Part shown: positions 10,138-21,797 of the stretch, one piece after another
Layout of the letters: each line of letters opens with the position of its first letter
Numbering within the stretch: position 1 is the stretch's first letter
Origin: Zeugodacus cucurbitae
Taxonomy: Eukaryota > Arthropoda > Insecta > Diptera > Tephritidae
DNA: 64,000 nt
NCBI RefSeq assembly: GCF_028554725.1
Contig: NC_071672.1
Span: 1,120,001 to 1,184,000, forward strand
Direction of reading: 5' to 3'
Position numbers and translations under genes: made by a program
Notes under the pieces: generated by a model
The model's database searches: none
Seen by the model: only the letters and a program-made list of their open reading frames with translations
What the model was told of the DNA's origin: nothing

Positions 10138-11473
10138 TTGGAGTTTCTGCACGCCGCTTGATAAAGGGGAAATCTCCAACTTCCAATACGGTGACCTGTA
10201 TCCTTTTGTCCCTTGCTTTTGCATGCTGCACATGATGGCGATTTGTCACATTCTTTTGCGAAGTGCCCCTTTTCACCACACCTCGCACAACTTTGGCTTC
10301 TGTCATCTTCACTGGTACACGCCCTCGCCAGATGCCCATATTCTAGGCACCTGAAACACTTTTTTAGATTTGGCTTTTCCCTTATTCTACAGACCACCCA
10401 TCCAATTTTAATCTTGTGAGCGTCAATAAGTCGTTTTGCGTCCGTTGCTGGTAGGCTAATTACCGCCGTCTGCGTGCCCGCATATGCCTTCCTGATGTTT
10501 TTGATCGCCTTTTCCTCGAAGGAGCTCAACTCCTTAATTTCCGATCTAATTGCCACAACTATGTCATCCTTAGTGGTTACTTCGTCAAGGTCGCGTATCT
10601 CCACCGCTATCTCATGGGTTACAGCTCTTATCAGCGCCTGGTCTCCTAGTACCTTGCATATCTCGTTTTGATATCGGCCCGTATTCAACATCTGCGTCTT
10701 CTTCATTTCCAGCAGAATCGCGCCTTTTGCCGTCTTCCTGATCCTGGAGACATTCTCCCCGAGCTCTCGCAGGGTATCTTCCTTTTTGACAGCTTTGAGT
10801 ATATCGCTATATGACATGTTTCCAGCTCGTGCGATAATTATTGCATCCGGTCTCGGACGTGGGGCATAGGATGCCTTCTTGGTCTGTATTTTGCGCTTGA
10901 CCTGCTCATCTTTAGCACTTCCCCTTGACTTGCTTTTTTCTTAGGCGGCGTCCTTCGAGTCTGCGGCTCCTCCTAGCGGGGTCTCTTCGGCGTAAAATCC
11001 ACCGATGTGAGTCTAAGAGGGACATTCCGCTTATTCTCTATGGATTTGTTAAGCTCCCTTTGAGCGCGTGCGTGTAGTTTCGTCACGGAGCTAAGTAGGC
11101 CACGGATTTGGTCGTTGATCGATCGTTGTGGCAGGCGCATTGCTTCTGTCAACTTCCTAATGGTTTCCCCTAATTCTGACATGACGTCATTACCGGTTTG
11201 CGTCGATTCTGTTGTAGGCGCTCTATCTTGTAGTGCAGGTGGCGAAGATCTCGCTCTCGCAGGCTTTTCCACCGAAAGCACTTTTATAGGCGATCGCACA
11301 AGTCTTGAGGCACGTTTAAAGGGGTCAGCTTCAGTGCTAACTCCACTAGTGCTAGTCGTTCTACTGGTCAGATCCACTTCTGACATCTTGTTACCACCAC
11401 TTGGACTCTGAGTGCCACTACTCGTTATACCGTATATATTGCTGCTGCTGTTTGTTCTCAATTCATTCTCCAT
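10134..11473 (-). pseudogene. LINE-E ORF1 (gag, CCHC knuckles), nonsense plus deletion
   Basis: ORF1 starts at ATG 11473 (MENELRTNSSS) with a Ser/Thr-rich N-terminus. A stop codon interrupts it at about 10973, where copy E1 reads PREEE and this copy has TAG. A deletion of somewhat over 100 bp follows near 10904. The C-terminal 227 codons (from 10817) are open and keep the three zinc-knuckle motifs. This is the only copy showing the native LINE-E ORF1 N-terminus. Confidence 0.83.
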
Positions 11474-12186
11474 ACTTCGTGTTTTATTCAGCGCATCGTG
11501 TGTAGGGGGCGGGCCGAAATAACAGGAACGGGTATACCCTCGGAGACACTGCTCCTACCCCAGTTCCCTGAGGCCTGTTCTACGCTTTACCAGTCAAGGA
11601 AAACACGGACGGACCGGCGCTCGCCCGGAGCAACGCAGGCTACTACCCCTGCGTCCAGTACACACTCCCTGACCAAGGACCGAAGTGGCTGTTTACTGAT
11701 ACACTGCGCGGCTAACACCTCGGCAGAGCAAGCTCACATCACCCTTTTATTCTCACCAGCGGAGACGTCGCTGTCAAGATTTCCAGGGACTCCCAGTGCG
11801 CCGCGCAGTGTACCGGTCAGATTGTTAAATCAGCCGCACCTAACATGGTGAACAGACGCTGACCAGGAAGCCGCCCATTATGGGTCCGTCGCGCCTGGGT
11901 TTTTGTACTACTCAACATGCATATGCATGTTGAGGTTTTGAGGTGGACACCTATTTCTAAGAGGCGGTGTCGGTTCGCCACTGTCACAGGAACATCTTCG
12001 GTTTGCTGACTTTTAATCGCTTCCTCCGCTCCTGTCGCTCATCGTCGGGGATTGCTTATTCGCTTAAACTTATTTCGCAACTAACCTGCTACTACAGGCC
12101 GTCCGGCTATCCGCGACCTGTCGACCTCCCCGGTCGCTTTGAGCTCAGCTATGGTATACGTCCCACCGGGAATACGTCCCACCGGG
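11474..12186 (-). other. LINE-E 5'UTR
   Basis: This is non-coding sequence upstream of the LINE-E ORF1 ATG. It includes an inverted repeat around 11915-11935 (caacatgcatatgcatgttg, a perfect 20-bp palindrome) and a 16-bp direct repeat at the extreme 5' end. LINE 5'UTRs normally hold the internal Pol II promoter, but no specific promoter motif could be assigned. Confidence 0.6.
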
Positions 12187-12403
12187 ACACGGTAAACCAC
12201 TGAAACTGTGCGACAGCCCACCAACAACAAACGTGTGAATACCCACGCTACTTCTAAAAACAACAATGCTGTACTTACCAGTACACACCGTACAGTCAAC
12301 CGCGACTGTACAAAAACACTCGCCCGTACCGAAACCCGTTACCAAGAAAATCACGATGCGCACGCACGTCTATCCGCGTCGAAAGCCAACTAACGAATGA
12401 ATG
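12187..12403 (-). mobile_element. R1-L0 5' end remnant
   Basis: R1 5'UTR sequence matches the far 5' end of R1-L1 (about 17806-18203) but is shortened by about 190 bp internally. It ends at the R1 target sequence. An extra four bases next to the target (gaatgaatg against gaatg in R1-L1) is the kind of small 5'-junction variation typical of R1 insertions. Confidence 0.85.
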
Positions 12404-12417
12404 AGTAGATAGGGACA
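12404..12417. repeat. 14-bp R1 target sequence between R1-L1 and R1-L0
   Basis: The sequence agtagatagggaca is identical to the target duplication flanking R1-C in 28S. It sits between the 3' end of R1-L1 and the 5' end of R1-L0, so the two are a head-to-tail R1 tandem. Confidence 0.92.
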
Positions 12418-12904
12418 ACGTCCGGTGGGATTAACGTGGGTACCTGCCGACGACGGCCTTACTCCACGGTGCTCAAAAGCACAGCGGATCAAATCAATGC
12501 GATGATCAGCGCCCCGAAAATGCTACGCATTATTCGGTACCAATTGGCGTGTGGAATGGACACACTAACCACCTTGGTGGGGTTCGAGGCCTATCTAAAA
12601 CCTCTGCCGTACTGTGGGTCCGGCACCCGGTTGCAATGCAACTCCACATTGAGTGACCAAAGTCACTCTCCCCGCATTTGGGTATTGAACCACAACCACC
12701 ACGATACTCCCCGAGGGGCCAGTCCGCATGAGCAGGTTGGAGCGAACTCCAAGGGCTCCTGCTCCCCGTGGTACCAGAATTAAGTCTCCGGTCAGACCTC
12801 GTAGCCGAAACTAATACCAGTTGAGCTTCCATACAGCTCTGGACTGGTGACCATGGATTGAATCCCATTCTCTCAACCAATTCATACACCTTTCACACCA
12901 GAAG

Positions 12905-15900
12905 CTAACCCCGGTCTTCAGCCAATTGTCTTCGCCGCCTGAACAACACACGCGCACATCTTTCAAACGACCCTAACTGTTCGGCATTCCGACTAGTGGA
13001 GATCACACCACTAACATCTAACCGTCCATCAGTCCAACTAATCCCCATACCCCCAAGGTCCCTAATGTCTGAGTACATCGGGCATTCCGCTATAACATGC
13101 TCCCAATTCTCAACACATGCCCCACACATACACTCTGGACTATCTGCAAGGTGCCTCTTATGCAAGAATGCATTAAGAGGCCCATGCCCCGTAAGCAGGA
13201 AACCCAGACTTAGACAAAATCTGAAGTCTGGGTTTCCTTCTACATACCTAACGTCCCGGATGTACTCATAAGTCACCCGACCATTGAGACTACTGTCCCA
13301 ACGGTCTTGCCACCTACACCTGACCCTATCATCTAGAAGCCTCTTGCTCCCTAGATATTCCTCCCTCTCCACATCATCATCGGAAATCAAATCATTCCGC
13401 AGCAATGACACACTCAGACCCCTTCTTAACCTGAATGATACAGCACGCTGTATGACAACCAGGTCAAGAGGGGGCGCACCTAGTAACACCTGCAACGCAT
13501 CCGTAGAAACAGTGCGACATACAGGCAGACAGGCGAGCATCATGCAACGCTGGACGGAGAGGAGCCTTCGGCGACCGAAGACCGTCGTGGTAGTTCGCCA
13601 CCATACAGCAGCTCCATAAGTGGCACAGGCCACAAACAAGCCGCGGTATATGGTGCGAACAGCACGACGTCCGAGGCCCAATCACTCCGTAAAACGCGCA
13701 TAACCTTACCTACGACCGCCTGCAGTCGCACCTTCACACTCACCAAGTGTGGAGTAAAACACATTCTTTCACTCATGGTCAACCCCAGGTACTTGACTTG
13801 CGTCACATACCTGATGCCGACCCCAATCACTCGGACAACCGGTGGACGCCCCGGTGACAGTCTGCCTTTTAAAAGCATTGTCACCGTTTTGTCCATCGAG
13901 ATGTCTACACCCACACTTATCACCCGATTGTGGACAATTTCTAAAAATTGTCCTCCCACCCGATCCAACTCACGCCTTGAGCGACCTTCAACAAGGAGAA
14001 GAAGGTCGTCCGCATACGCACAACACTTACAGAGTGGTACGAGCTGTCCAAGCAGAGAGTCCATCATGAGGTTCCATATATATGGACCACATATGGATCC
14101 CTGCGGACAGCCACGAGCCACTCCAATCTCCACACTCCCATTCATTCCAACGATGGAGGCTTCTAACCGTTCTATCACTCGATCCCAGATCAGATAATCG
14201 AATGCCCCCTTGAAGTCAACAAATATGCCTAGGACATACTTGTTGACATTCTCCCTAACAACATTCTGTACATACATCCACGCATCTTCCACACTGCGTC
14301 CTTTCCTGAACCCATACTGCCTATCCGACCACATACCCCGCGTTAGCTCCTGAAGTCGTTCCACCATAACCCTCTCCAGTACTTTTCCAAGCACCGGAAG
14401 AAGGCTGATGCCCCGATAAGAACGAGGATCACTCCTGATCTTATCAGGGGACTTCAGGAGAGGGACGACCCTGGCACTTTTCCACTCACGTGGAAAATAT
14501 CCCTCCCACACGCATTTGTTATAAATGGCCTCCAAGTATTCCGGAATGAACTTCCACAAGCTTTTGCACATCTCTCCGTTCAAACCATCAAAACCTGGGG
14601 ACCGTTTAGACCTAACCAGGCCAAAGGCGTATCCCAACTCCTCATCTTCTAGTGGAGGAACAGGTACCTCTTGTGCTTGAGGTGCCTGAACCTCAGCCTT
14701 GGGAAAGAACGCTCTTAACAGGACCTCCGCACACTCTCTCCACGTTGATAACACAGAGTCTCCAACGCGGAGAGAGGTGATATCCTGCCTCTTACGACCC
14801 CTGCAGATCCTGTAGACCTGCCCCCAGAGGTCGTCCCTATTCTCCCCAACAAAGCTCCTCCATTCTTCTTCTTTTATTTTCACAAGCATATCCTTATACT
14901 CTCTAACCGCACAACTAAAATCATATCTGATCTGGGATAACCTATCCGAATTGGACCGCCGAGCACGCTGAAACTTTCGTCTCAACCGCCGGACAGTCCT
15001 CCTCTTCAAGGTTAACTCATTCGTCCACCACTTAAATTTCCTAATCCTAGAACTTTGATATTTCCTGAAAACCCTATCATTAACACACCAGACCAACTCA
15101 TACAGCCGAGCAATTTGCTCGTCCACCCCCAATTCCTCAAACTCACTAAGCGGTATTTCCAATACCGCTTCCCTTACATTCTGTCCATATTGGTTCCAGT
15201 CAGTACCAGAGGTACGCCATCGCCGCAATGGACCCTCGTACGCCGAGGGTGGGGATTTCGGAGAAACCATAATTTGTATCAAATTATGGTCACTCAATCC
15301 CCACCCTCCCCTAATCTCCCAACTGACGTCAAACGCTCTCCTTGCTGCCTCATTCATTAACGTTACGTCAATATCACTCATGCCCCTAGGCCCCTCAAAC
15401 GTAAATCATTCACTCGGCTCATTCAAAATGTGGAGGCTCTTAGCCACCACCCATTCACTCAATACCTCGCCTCGGATGTGGCTTTGATATCCAGACGAAT
15501 GTCTGGATACCTTACTAAACCACATCGAGGACGAGGCATTTGCATCCAACCCCAGGATAAATGGGCTACTACTCCCCAGTAGTAGTAGCTTATCCATGTA
15601 GCCCAGGTAGGGCTCCAGGGGCTCGCTAAATTTGCAATACAAACTAGCGACAATCATTCTACCGAACTCCCCCTCTACTGAAACACACACCCCCTGTTGC
15701 GACGAATCCAACACTACGCAATCGTAGTTTGGATCCGTCACAACAATTGCGGCATTACCACCAAGGTCCGTAAAGACCCTGAAAATCCCAGTAAGACCCC
15801 GAACCACACCATAGGTGGTGTAGGGCTCCTGGAGTAAGGCAATGCCGCACCCACCCTCAAGCATACAACCCCCCAACTCACACATCACGGCATACGATCC

Positions 15901-15930
15901 CTGACAATTTAGCTGAAAGATACCCCCCAT
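12905..15930 (-). pseudogene. R1-L1 ORF2 (endonuclease-RT), frameshifted
   Basis: ORF2 starts at ATG 15930 (MGGIFQLNCQG) and stops at 12905, about the expected length. It has a frame break near 15400, an in-frame loss of 18 codons near 14160 (the ELGC...FSDRK segment present in R1-C), and a frameshift near 13600. The endonuclease (QEPY, LGLDANASS, SDHNLIQI), the RT (FVDFKGAFD, RGCPQGSICGP, YADDLLLLVEG) and the C-terminal CCHC finger (CMCGACVENWEHVIAEC) are all recognisable. Function: target-specific nicking of 28S and target-primed reverse transcription. Confidence 0.9.
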
Positions 15931-17312
15931 CAGTGTCTGGCGAGGGCGCGCTCAACAACACCACAGTATATGGGGCAGACAGCGGACATCATAAGATGCC
16001 CAGCTGGCCTACCCTTAAATGCACAGTTGCGACAATGGGGTGCATCTGATTTGGCCCTACACTCAGCCAGCAACAGGGGTATCCGGTCGAACCCTGAAGG
16101 AAAACCACTTTATGTAGCACCTTCCCGCTTCCAAGAGGGCGGACATTGATTTGTCCGAACCCTCAAGGACAACGTTGGTGCTACCATCAGCGGCCTCCTT
16201 CCAGGGCCGACTGACCATCCGCACATCTGACTTTCGTGCCTCAGGGCTGACGTCCGGGAAGTTCAACCGAAAGAGCTCCTCCATGAAGTCATCATGGGAG
16301 ATTTCGGTGTGAACCCCCTGAACCACAACCCGCGGACCCAACTTCCGGTTCACAGTCACATTCAATCCCACCTCTCCGAATTTGGCATTATTCGCCACCT
16401 TTTCCCTCTCTAAGACAGAGGGGGTGCGAATAACCACCCCACCACCCTTAATCGGCTTCACCTCGTGCACTCGCACTCCGAGGAAAGGTCCCACCTCTTT
16501 CACCACCTTTTTGATGACTTCCTTAGAGGAAGTCGTCGGGGCCTTGCTGCACACCACCACCGACCACGTCTCCACGGGCTTCGGCAATGCCGGAGCAATC
16601 GCCTCCAGCACCTGTGTTGCACCAGCACCTGCACGCACCGACTCAGCCGGAGCCAAACCCACAACCGACCTCTTCGGTTGGGGAATATATCCCCCACACC
16701 CCCGCTGAGAGCGTCAACTTGACCGCGAAGATGGGCATTCTCGGTTACTACCGTCATCAGGAGTGCCTCGTACTTCGAGGCAAGCTCCATCAGCCCCTTC
16801 GCAGTAGTGACCTCAAAGTCCTTAGCCCCAAACACCAAGGCGTTCAACTCGGCCGTCACTGCCTTCATGGCAGCAACATGGCTGATAGCGCCTCCCCCAA
16901 CCACACCCCCATTAACTCTACCCTCACGTTTCCCCCCCTCCTTCCCCGAGCTGACTTTCGTCGATCCCTCCTTCGCGACGCTCTTTTTTGCGACACTCTT
17001 CTTCACGACGCCCTTCCCAGTGCCGCTGTTACCGCCACTCTCGGCCGGCTTGGAAGCACCCGAAACTGCGGGGTGAGCAACCGCTTTTTCAGCGGTGCCA
17101 CCTATTCCGCTACCGCTCTCACTCCCACCATCCTGTGATTTCATCAACAGAGGCGACCCCAAACGCGCCCTCCTCCGCGGCGGAGACCTCACCGGTGGCC
17201 TCACCTCCTCATCACCCGACGACGTTTCCACCATCACTGTTATGGGGCCCGACACGTGGCTTTCAGCGAGGGACTTAACCCTCCTCCTCCGTGGTGGAGC
17301 CATTCCCACCAT
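15930..17312 (-). pseudogene. R1-L1 ORF1 (gag), frameshifted with zinc-knuckle deletions
   Basis: It starts at ATG 17312, or the second ATG at 17303 (MAPPRRRRVK), with a basic, Ser/Pro-rich N-terminus, then short Lys-rich pentapeptide repeats (fewer than in R1-L0) and the conserved central region. A frameshift lies near 16500. Two small deletions near 16045 and 16067 remove most of the zinc-knuckle cluster. The family role is binding element RNA to form the ribonucleoprotein. Confidence 0.85.
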
Positions 17313-18203
17313 CGGCCTAACCCTAGGCAGGCTGTTACGCCGGCGAACACTGGCGCAGAAGCTACCTGCTCAGGTAAAACCCGAAACAGCTGCTCTCCAG
17401 CCACGTGCAACTGAACGCACTGAAGACACTGACTCACACGTATACTCGCTCTGTAGCAGTCACCACCCAAGCAGTCGGTTAATGCGCTCTCGCGAGGGCA
17501 CAGCCCACAACCCAGCCAAAGTTCTGAAAAGGCTACTCAAAAAGACCGCCGGACAGATCAATGTCCCCGTAACGGTCGCGAGTCAACCGCTGTGGCACTG
17601 TACCAACCGCACTGTGGGCTTAACAGCACTCTGCTACGACCGCAGTCGACGCAACAGTCAGCGACCTCAGCACTGGGACAGCCCCAGGCACCCTTTGGGC
17701 AAAACTGTCCGAGCAAACCCGAAACAAGTGCAACTGAACGCCAGGCGCTCAGCACAGCACTCACCGGTAGGCAATCCAGCCAGTGGGAATACCAACAACA
17801 CGGTAAACCACTGACACTGTGCGACAGCCCACCAACAACAAACGTGTGGATACCCACGCTACTTAAGGAAAACAACAAAGTTATACTTACCAGTACACGC
17901 CGTACAGTCAACCGCGACTGTACAAAAACACTCGCCCGTACCGAAACCCGTTACCACGCGCGCACAAAAATGCGAAGAATGCACAAAAGTGTGCAGTCGC
18001 ACAAAATCACACGCGACCGTAGCAACAACAACACTAGCTACCCACGCCAGGCAATAACGGTGCCTATCACACACCGCGTAAACAAATGTCCGCACAAAAG
18101 GAAATACCGAAAAATTCCACCAAAAAATCGCAAAGAAAAACTTACCAAGAAAAATCACGATGCGCACGCACGTCTATCCGCGTCGAAAGCCAACTAACGA
18201 ATG
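17313..18203 (-). other. R1-L1 5'UTR
   Basis: About 890 bp of non-coding R1 leader upstream of ORF1. R1 elements lack their own strong promoter and are generally co-transcribed with 28S. I see no recognisable Pol I or Pol II promoter motif here. Confidence 0.6.
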
Positions 18204-18217
18204 AGTAGATAGGGACA
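18204..18217. repeat. 14-bp R1 target between R1-A and R1-L1
   Basis: A perfect copy of agtagatagggaca joins the R1-A 3' end to the R1-L1 5' end. This is a second head-to-tail R1-R1 junction. Confidence 0.92.
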
Positions 18218-18723
18218 TCTAAAGCCAATATTAACGTGAGTACCTGCCGACGACGGCCTTACCTCACGGTGCTCAAAAGCACAGCGGATCAAATCAATGC
18301 GATGATCAGCGCCCCGAAAAATGCAATGCATTATTCAGTACCAATTGGCGTGTGGAATGGACACACTAACCACCTTGGTGAGGTTCGAGGCCTATCTAAA
18401 ACCTCTGCCGTACTTTGGGTCCAGCACCCGGTTGCAATGCAACTCCACATTGAGCGACAAATATCACTCTCCCCGCATTCGGGTATTAAACCACAACCAC
18501 CACGATACTCCCCGAGGGGCCAGTCCGCACGAGTAGTTTGGAGCGAACTCCAAGGGCTCCTACTCCCCGTGGTACCAGAATTAAGTCTCCGGTCAGACCT
18601 CGTAGTTGAAACTACTACCAGTTGAGCTTCCATACTGCTCTGGACTGGTGACCAGGGGTTGGACCCCATTCTCTCATCCAATACACACACAATACACACA
18701 CCATTCACACAAAGAAACTATAC

Positions 18724-21700
18724 TTAGTTTCCAGCTAATTGTCTTCGCCGCTTAAACACCTCACGCGCAAACACACCAAATAATTCTAATCGTTCGGCAT
18801 CCCAACTAGTGGAGATCACACCACTAACATCTAACCGTCCATCAGTCCAACTAATCCCCATACCCCCAAGGTCCCTAATGTCCGAGTTCATCGGGCATTC
18901 AGCAATAACATGCACCCAATCCTCAACACGCGCCCCACACATACATTCCATTCCATCAGAGAGGCGCCTCTGATGCAAAAAAGCATTCAAAGGCCCATGC
19001 CCCGTAAGTAGGAAACCCAGACTCAGACAGAATCTGAAATCTGGGTTTTCCCCAACAAACCCAACATCCCGAATGTACTCATAAGTCACACGACCGTTAG
19101 GACTATTATCCCAACGGTCTTGCCACCTACTCCTAACCCTGTCATCTAGAAGCCTCTTGCTTCCTAGATATCCCAACCTCTCCACATCATCGTCAGAAAT
19201 CCATTCATTCCGCAGCAATAACACACTCAAACCCCTCCTCAACCTGAAAGAAACAGCACGCTGTAAAACAATCAGGTCAAGAGGGGGCACACCCAATAAA
19301 ACCTGCAACGCATCCGTAGAAACGGTGCGACATACAGGCAAACAGGCAAGCATCATGCAACGCTGTATAGAAAGAAGTTTTCGATGACCCGAAACCATCG
19401 TAGCCACCTTCCACCATAAGGAGATCCATAAGTGGCACAGGCCACAAACAAACCTCGATATATGGAGCGAACAGCACGACGCCCGAGACCCCAATCACTC
19501 CGTAAAACGCGCCTGACACTACCAACAATCGCCTGCAGCCGCCGCTTCACATTCACTAAGTGTGGAGTAAAACACATTCTTTCACTCATGGTCAAACCCA
19601 GATATTTGACTTGCGTCACATACCTGATGCTGACCCCATTCACACGGACAACCGGTGGACGCCCCGGTGACAGTCTACCCTTTAAGAGCATTGTCACCGT
19701 TTTATCCATCGATATGTCAACACCCACACCCACACCCCAATTATGAGCAATCTCCAACAATTGCCCTCCTACCCTTTCAATCTCAGACCTCGAACAGCCT
19801 TCAACTAAAAGAAGCAGGTCATCCGCATACGCACAACACCTGCAGAGTGGTTCGAGCTGCCCAAGCAGTGAGTCCATCATGAGGTTCCAAATATATGGAC
19901 CACAGATGGATCCCTGCGGGCAGCCACGAACCACTCCAATTTTCACACTCCCATTCATACCAACGATAGAGGCTTTCCTGTCCGAAAAGAAGCTCCGCCA
20001 GAGACTAATTTCCGAACAGCCAAGTTCCTCTAGCCGTTGAATCACACGATCCCAGATTAGGTAATCAAACGCCCCCTTGAAGTCAACAAATATGCCAAGG
20101 ACATATTTGTTGGTATTCTCCCTCACAGCGTTCTGAACATACATCCAGGCATCTTCTACACTGCGTCCTTTCCTGAACCCATACTGCCTATTCGACCTCA
20201 AATCCCGCGTTAGCTCCTGAAGCCGTTCCACCATAACTCTTTCCAGCACTTTCCCAAGCACTGGAAGGAGACTGATGCCCCGATAAGAACGAGGATCACT
20301 CCTGATCTTATCAGGAGACTTCAGGAGAGGAACAACCCTGGCACTTTTCCACTCACGTGGAAAATATCCCTCACAAATGCACTTATCATAAATGACCTCC
20401 AAGTATTCCGGAATGAACTTTCACAAGCATTTGCACATCTCTCCGTTCAGACCACCAAAACCTGGAGACCGTTTAGACCTGACCAGGCCAAAGGCATATC
20501 CCAGCTCCCCATCATCTAATGGAGGAACAGGTACCTCATGTGCATGGGGTGCCTGAACCTCAGCCCTGGGAAAGAACGCTCCTAACAGAACCCCAGCACA
20601 CTCTCTCCACGTTGATAACACAGTGTCACCAACACGAAGAGAGGTGATATCCTCCCTCTTACGACCCCTGCAGATCTTATAGACCTGACCCCAGGGGTCA
20701 TCCCTATTGTCATTCACAAAACTCCTCCACTCTTCTTCTTTAATTTTCACAATCATATCTTTATATTCATTCATCGCACAACTAAAATCATACCTAAACT
20801 GGGACAGCCTGTCAGAATTGAACCGCCGAGCACGTTGAAACTTTCGTCTCAACCGCCGGACAGTCCTCCTCTTCAAGGTTAACTCATGCGTCCACCACTT
20901 AATTTTTCTAACCCTAAAACTTCCACACTTCCTGAACAATCTGTCATTCACACCCCACACCAACTCACACAGCCGAGCAATTTGCTCATCCACTTCCAGA
21001 TCATCAAACACTCTAAGCGGTATTTCTAACACCGCTTCCCTTACACTCTGTCCATATCGGTTCCAGTCAATACCAGAGGTACGCCATCGCCGCAATGGAC
21101 TCACACACACCAAAGGAGGGGAACGAGGAGCAACGACAATTTGGATCAAATTATGATCACTCAGACCCCACCCTCCTCTAACCTCCCACTTAAAATCAAA
21201 CACTCTACTTGCTGCCTCATTCATAAGCGTCACGTCAATATCACTCACACCCCTAGGCCCATCAAACGTATACCACTCACTCTGCTCATTCAGAATGTGA
21301 AAGCCCTTAGCCAACACCCATTCATTCATTACCTCGCCTCGAACGTGGCTTTGATATCCAGACGAATGTCTAGATACCTTACTAAACCACATCGAGGACG
21401 AGGCATTCGCATCCAACCCTAGGACTAATGGGCTACCACTCGCCAGAAGTAGTAACTTATCCATATAGCCCAGGTAGGGCTCTAGGGGCTCGCTAAATTT
21501 GCAATACAAACTAGCGACAATCATTCTACCGAACTCCCCCTCTATAGACACACACACCCCCTGTTGTGACGAATCCAAGACTACACAATCGTAGCCGGAA
21601 TCATTCACAACTATTGCAGCATTAACCCCAAGGTCCGTAAAGACCCTAAAACCTCCAGGAAGACCCCGAACCACACCATTGGTGGCGTAAGGCTCCTGAA

Positions 21701-21797
21701 GTAAGGCAATGCCACACCCCCCTCAATCATACAACCCCCCAACTCACACATAACGGCATACGACCCCTGACAATTAAGCTGAAAAACCCCCCCCCAT
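18724..21797 (-). pseudogene. R1-A ORF2, three or more lesions
   Basis: The ATG is at 21797, overlapping the ORF1 stop (TGATG). A G-run of nine, against seven in R1-C, shifts the frame within a few codons. One further base is lost in a second C/G run near 21720 (shared with R1-B). TGG to TGA at about 20420 is private to this copy. A one-base loss near 19420 shifts the frame again. Endonuclease, RT (YADDLLLLVEG near 19820) and CCHC finger (CMCGARVEDWVHVIAEC) are otherwise conserved. Confidence 0.9.

Larger units (their letters stand above)
7164..11035. repeat. 4787-bp tandem duplication, right copy (internally deleted)
   Basis: This is the second copy of the R1 fragment plus LINE-E block. It matches the left copy nearly base for base until an 843-bp deletion in LINE-E ORF2 (junction near 9838) and a deletion of somewhat over 100 bp in ORF1 (near 10904). 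Past about 11035 the sequence continues into the original LINE-E 5' part, which marks this as the parental side of the duplication. Confidence 0.85.
7737..12186 (-). mobile_element. LINE-E copy E2 (keeps 5' end, internally deleted)
   Basis: This copy retains the element's 5'UTR and ORF1 start (ATG 11473), which E1 lacks, but has deletions in both ORFs. Its 3' end at 7737 and 5' end at 12186 are both flanked by R1 5'UTR sequence that is continuous in R1-L1 (around 17800), which proves insertion into R1. The 5' end carries two direct copies of a short GC-rich 16-bp motif (about 12154-12186), either element-specific or made during insertion. Confidence 0.85.
12418..18203 (-). mobile_element. R1 non-LTR retrotransposon, copy R1-L1 (full length, subfamily 1)
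   Basis: This element of about 5.8 kb has a 5'UTR (18203-17313), ORF1, ORF2 and a 3'UTR of about 490 bp (12418-12904). Both ends abut the 14-bp R1 target. Its 3' terminus begins caacgtccgg (minus-strand complement), different from the tctaaagcc type of subfamily 2. Frameshifts and deletions break both ORFs. Confidence 0.92.

Noticed and set aside
12187..12403. HDV-like self-cleaving ribozyme at R1 5' ends
   Set aside because: Looked for the double-pseudoknot pattern known from R2 and some other LINEs, but no convincing set of five helices could be drawn.
12540..12620. tRNA or tRNA-derived SINE in the R1 3'UTR
   Set aside because: A B-box match exists, but there is no acceptor or anticodon arm, the T-stem pairs poorly and no T-run terminator follows.
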